Positions 5,442 to 6,659 of a stretch of 6,659 bases of DNA are shown piece after piece. The translations under genes were made by a program, and so were the position numbers. Numbering within the stretch: the stretch's first letter is position 1; each line of letters opens with the position of its first letter. Under the pieces are notes generated by a model, which was not told the origin of the DNA, made no database searches, and saw only the letters and a list, made by a program, of their open reading frames with translations. Location: contig CALDMJ010000044.1 in assembly GCA_937914725.1 (NCBI GenBank), forward strand, positions 1 to 6,659, read 5' to 3'. This stretch comes from an uncultured Clostridia bacterium. GTDB lineage: Bacteria > Bacillota > Clostridia > Christensenellales > UBA1242.

Positions 5442-6659
5442 TGGATTATGATATTGTCATTGGGCTTGAAGTTCACTCGGAACTTAAGACCAAATCAAAA
5501 GTTTTTTGCAGTTGTAAAAACGAGTTTGGTGGCGAACCTAATACGAATTGTTGTCCAGTTTGTATTGGCTTACCAGGGGCATTGCCAATTCCAAACAAGG
5601 AAGCAGTCAAAATGTGCATTAAAGCAGGGCTAGCAGTTGGCTGTGAAATTAACGATATTGCAATATTTGAGAGAAAAAACTATTTCTATCCTGACCTGGC
5701 TAAGGCATATCAAATTTCGCAAGCAGTTCGCCCGATTTGTATTGGTGGCGGTGTTGAAATTGAGAAAGAAAACGGCGAAAAGAAATTTATTCGATTGAAC
5801 CGCATTCACCTTGAGGAAGATGCAGGTAAACTCATCCATAATTCAAAACTTGGTGGAACGCAAATTGACTACAATCGTGGCGGTGTGCCATTAATTGAAA
5901 TCGTCAGCGAAGCCGATATGAGTAGCGCTGAGGAAGCCGTTGCATACTTAGCAAAACTAAAAAGCATTTTGCAGTACATTGAGGTTTCCGATTGTAAAAT
6001 GGAGCAGGGTTCATTGCGTTGCGATGTAAATGTGTCCTTAAAACCAAAGGGTGCTAAAGAATTGGGCGTTAGAGCGGAAATGAAAAACCTTAACTCATTC
6101 CGTTCAGTCGCTAGAGCAATTGAGTATGAATACAAACGTCAATCAAGGTTGCTTGATGAAGGGGAACAAGTTGTTCAAGAAACACGACGTTGGGACGATG
6201 CGCGCAACCGCAGTTTTTCAATGCGTAGAAAAGAGGATGCTCAAGATTATAGATACTTTCCAGACCCAGACTTGCTGCCTTTCAAAATTGAAAGAAGTTT
6301 GGTTGAAGAAGTTCGCAAATCAATGCCAAAACTGAGAGAAGAAAAAATTATTGATTATGTCAGTATGCTTGGGCTTAGTGAATATGATGCAAAGGTTCTA
6401 ACAACTGATTTAAATTTAGTTAAATACTTTGAAAGCGTAATCAATTTTTACAACTCACCAAAATTTGTGTGCAACTTTATTTTGACCACATTATTGAAAA
6501 AAGTCAAAGAAAGTGACGAAGAAGATTTAAGCATTCCGGTGGATGCAAAAAACTTTGCAAACCTTATGAAAATGTACGAAACAAACGAAATAAGTCAAGC
6601 AACTTGCAGGGAATTGTTCGATGAAATTTGGGCTACAAACGCCGATTGCATTAAACTTG
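5441..6659 (+). CDS. gatB: Glu-tRNA(Gln)/Asp-tRNA(Asn) amidotransferase subunit B, 3' end outside the window
   Basis: The subunit that binds mischarged tRNA, activates its Glu/Asp side chain with ATP and amidates it with ammonia from GatA. The frame opens with the ATG that overlaps the gatA stop (TAATG) and stays open to the window end, giving 406 codons; the family length of about 475 means some 70 C-terminal residues are missing. Family motifs in order: IVIGLEVHSELKTKSKVFC (5-23), cysteines C23, C25, C37, C38, C41 in a CxC...CCxxC pattern that suits a zinc site, RKNYFYPDLAKAYQISQ, HLEEDAGK, GGVPLIEIVSEADM, SDCKMEQGSLRCDVNVS, EMKNLNSF, QETRRWDD and DYRYFPDPDL (269-278). After about residue 290 comes the helical linker and the start of the YqeY-like tail that recognises the tRNA. 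The zinc-type cysteines are, as I recall, absent in staphylococcal GatB but present in several other lineages. No frameshift or internal stop was found. Confidence 0.97.
   Translation, partial: MDYDIVIGLEVHSELKTKSKVFCSCKNEFGGEPNTNCCPVCIGLPGALPIPNKEAVKMCIKAGLAVGCEINDIAIFERKNYFYPDLAKAYQISQAVRPICIGGGVEIEKENGEKKFIRLNRIHLEEDAGKLIHNSKLGGTQIDYNRGGVPLIEIVSEADMSSAEEAVAYLAKLKSILQYIEVSDCKMEQGSLRCDVNVSLKPKGAKELGVRAEMKNLNSFRSVARAIEYEYKRQSRLLDEGEQVVQETRRWDDARNRSFSMRRKEDAQDYRYFPDPDLLPFKIERSLVEEVRKSMPKLREEKIIDYVSMLGLSEYDAKVLTTDLNLVKYFESVINFYNSPKFVCNFILTTLLKKVKESDEEDLSIPVDAKNFANLMKMYETNEISQATCRELFDEIWATNADCIKL

Noticed and set aside
1..6659. An undescribed biological system hidden among the genes
   Set aside because: All sequence except about 150 bases is accounted for by five recognised housekeeping genes with intact motifs, and the two gaps are too short for further genes.

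Overview
The window holds five adjacent plus-strand housekeeping genes and almost no spare DNA: the 3' part of a PcrA/UvrD-type DNA helicase, a complete NAD-dependent DNA ligase (ligA), complete gatC and gatA, and most of gatB. Both the first and the last gene run off the window edges. I see no mobile element, phage gene, CRISPR array, RNA gene or toxin-antitoxin pair, and no sign of an unknown defence or biosynthetic system.

The organism looks like a low-GC Gram-positive, most likely a member of the Clostridia. Three things point there: the pcrA-ligA order with gatCAB close by, which is familiar from Firmicutes (in Bacillus subtilis the same genes lie close but not directly joined); a LigA whose adenylation-domain motifs (KFDGLTI, TRGSG, NQVKTI) resemble, from memory, the clostridial LigA subtype; and AT-rich sequence with purine-rich Shine-Dalgarno sites. 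This is inference from motifs; no database search was possible.

Layout. Positions 2-1588: PcrA C-terminal 528 residues (helicase motifs III-VI, Gly/Tyr/Asn-rich linker, C-terminal Tudor-like domain). 1589-1644: short gap with an unproven -10-like TATAAT. 1645-3606: ligA. 3607-3702: 96-base gap holding a near-consensus sigma-A-type promoter directly before gatC. 3703-6659: gatC, gatA, gatB, joined by two 1-base stop/start overlaps (TAATG), so clearly one translationally coupled operon.

How they work together. PcrA and LigA both act in DNA replication and repair: PcrA unwinds DNA and clears obstacles, LigA seals nicks. GatCAB is the tRNA-dependent amidotransferase that converts Glu-tRNA(Gln) and/or Asp-tRNA(Asn) to the amide form, which implies that the organism lacks GlnRS, AsnRS or both. 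The main points for a second look are a marked codon-usage change inside pcrA, the very short leader predicted for the gatCAB mRNA, and the altered RGDG motif of LigA.
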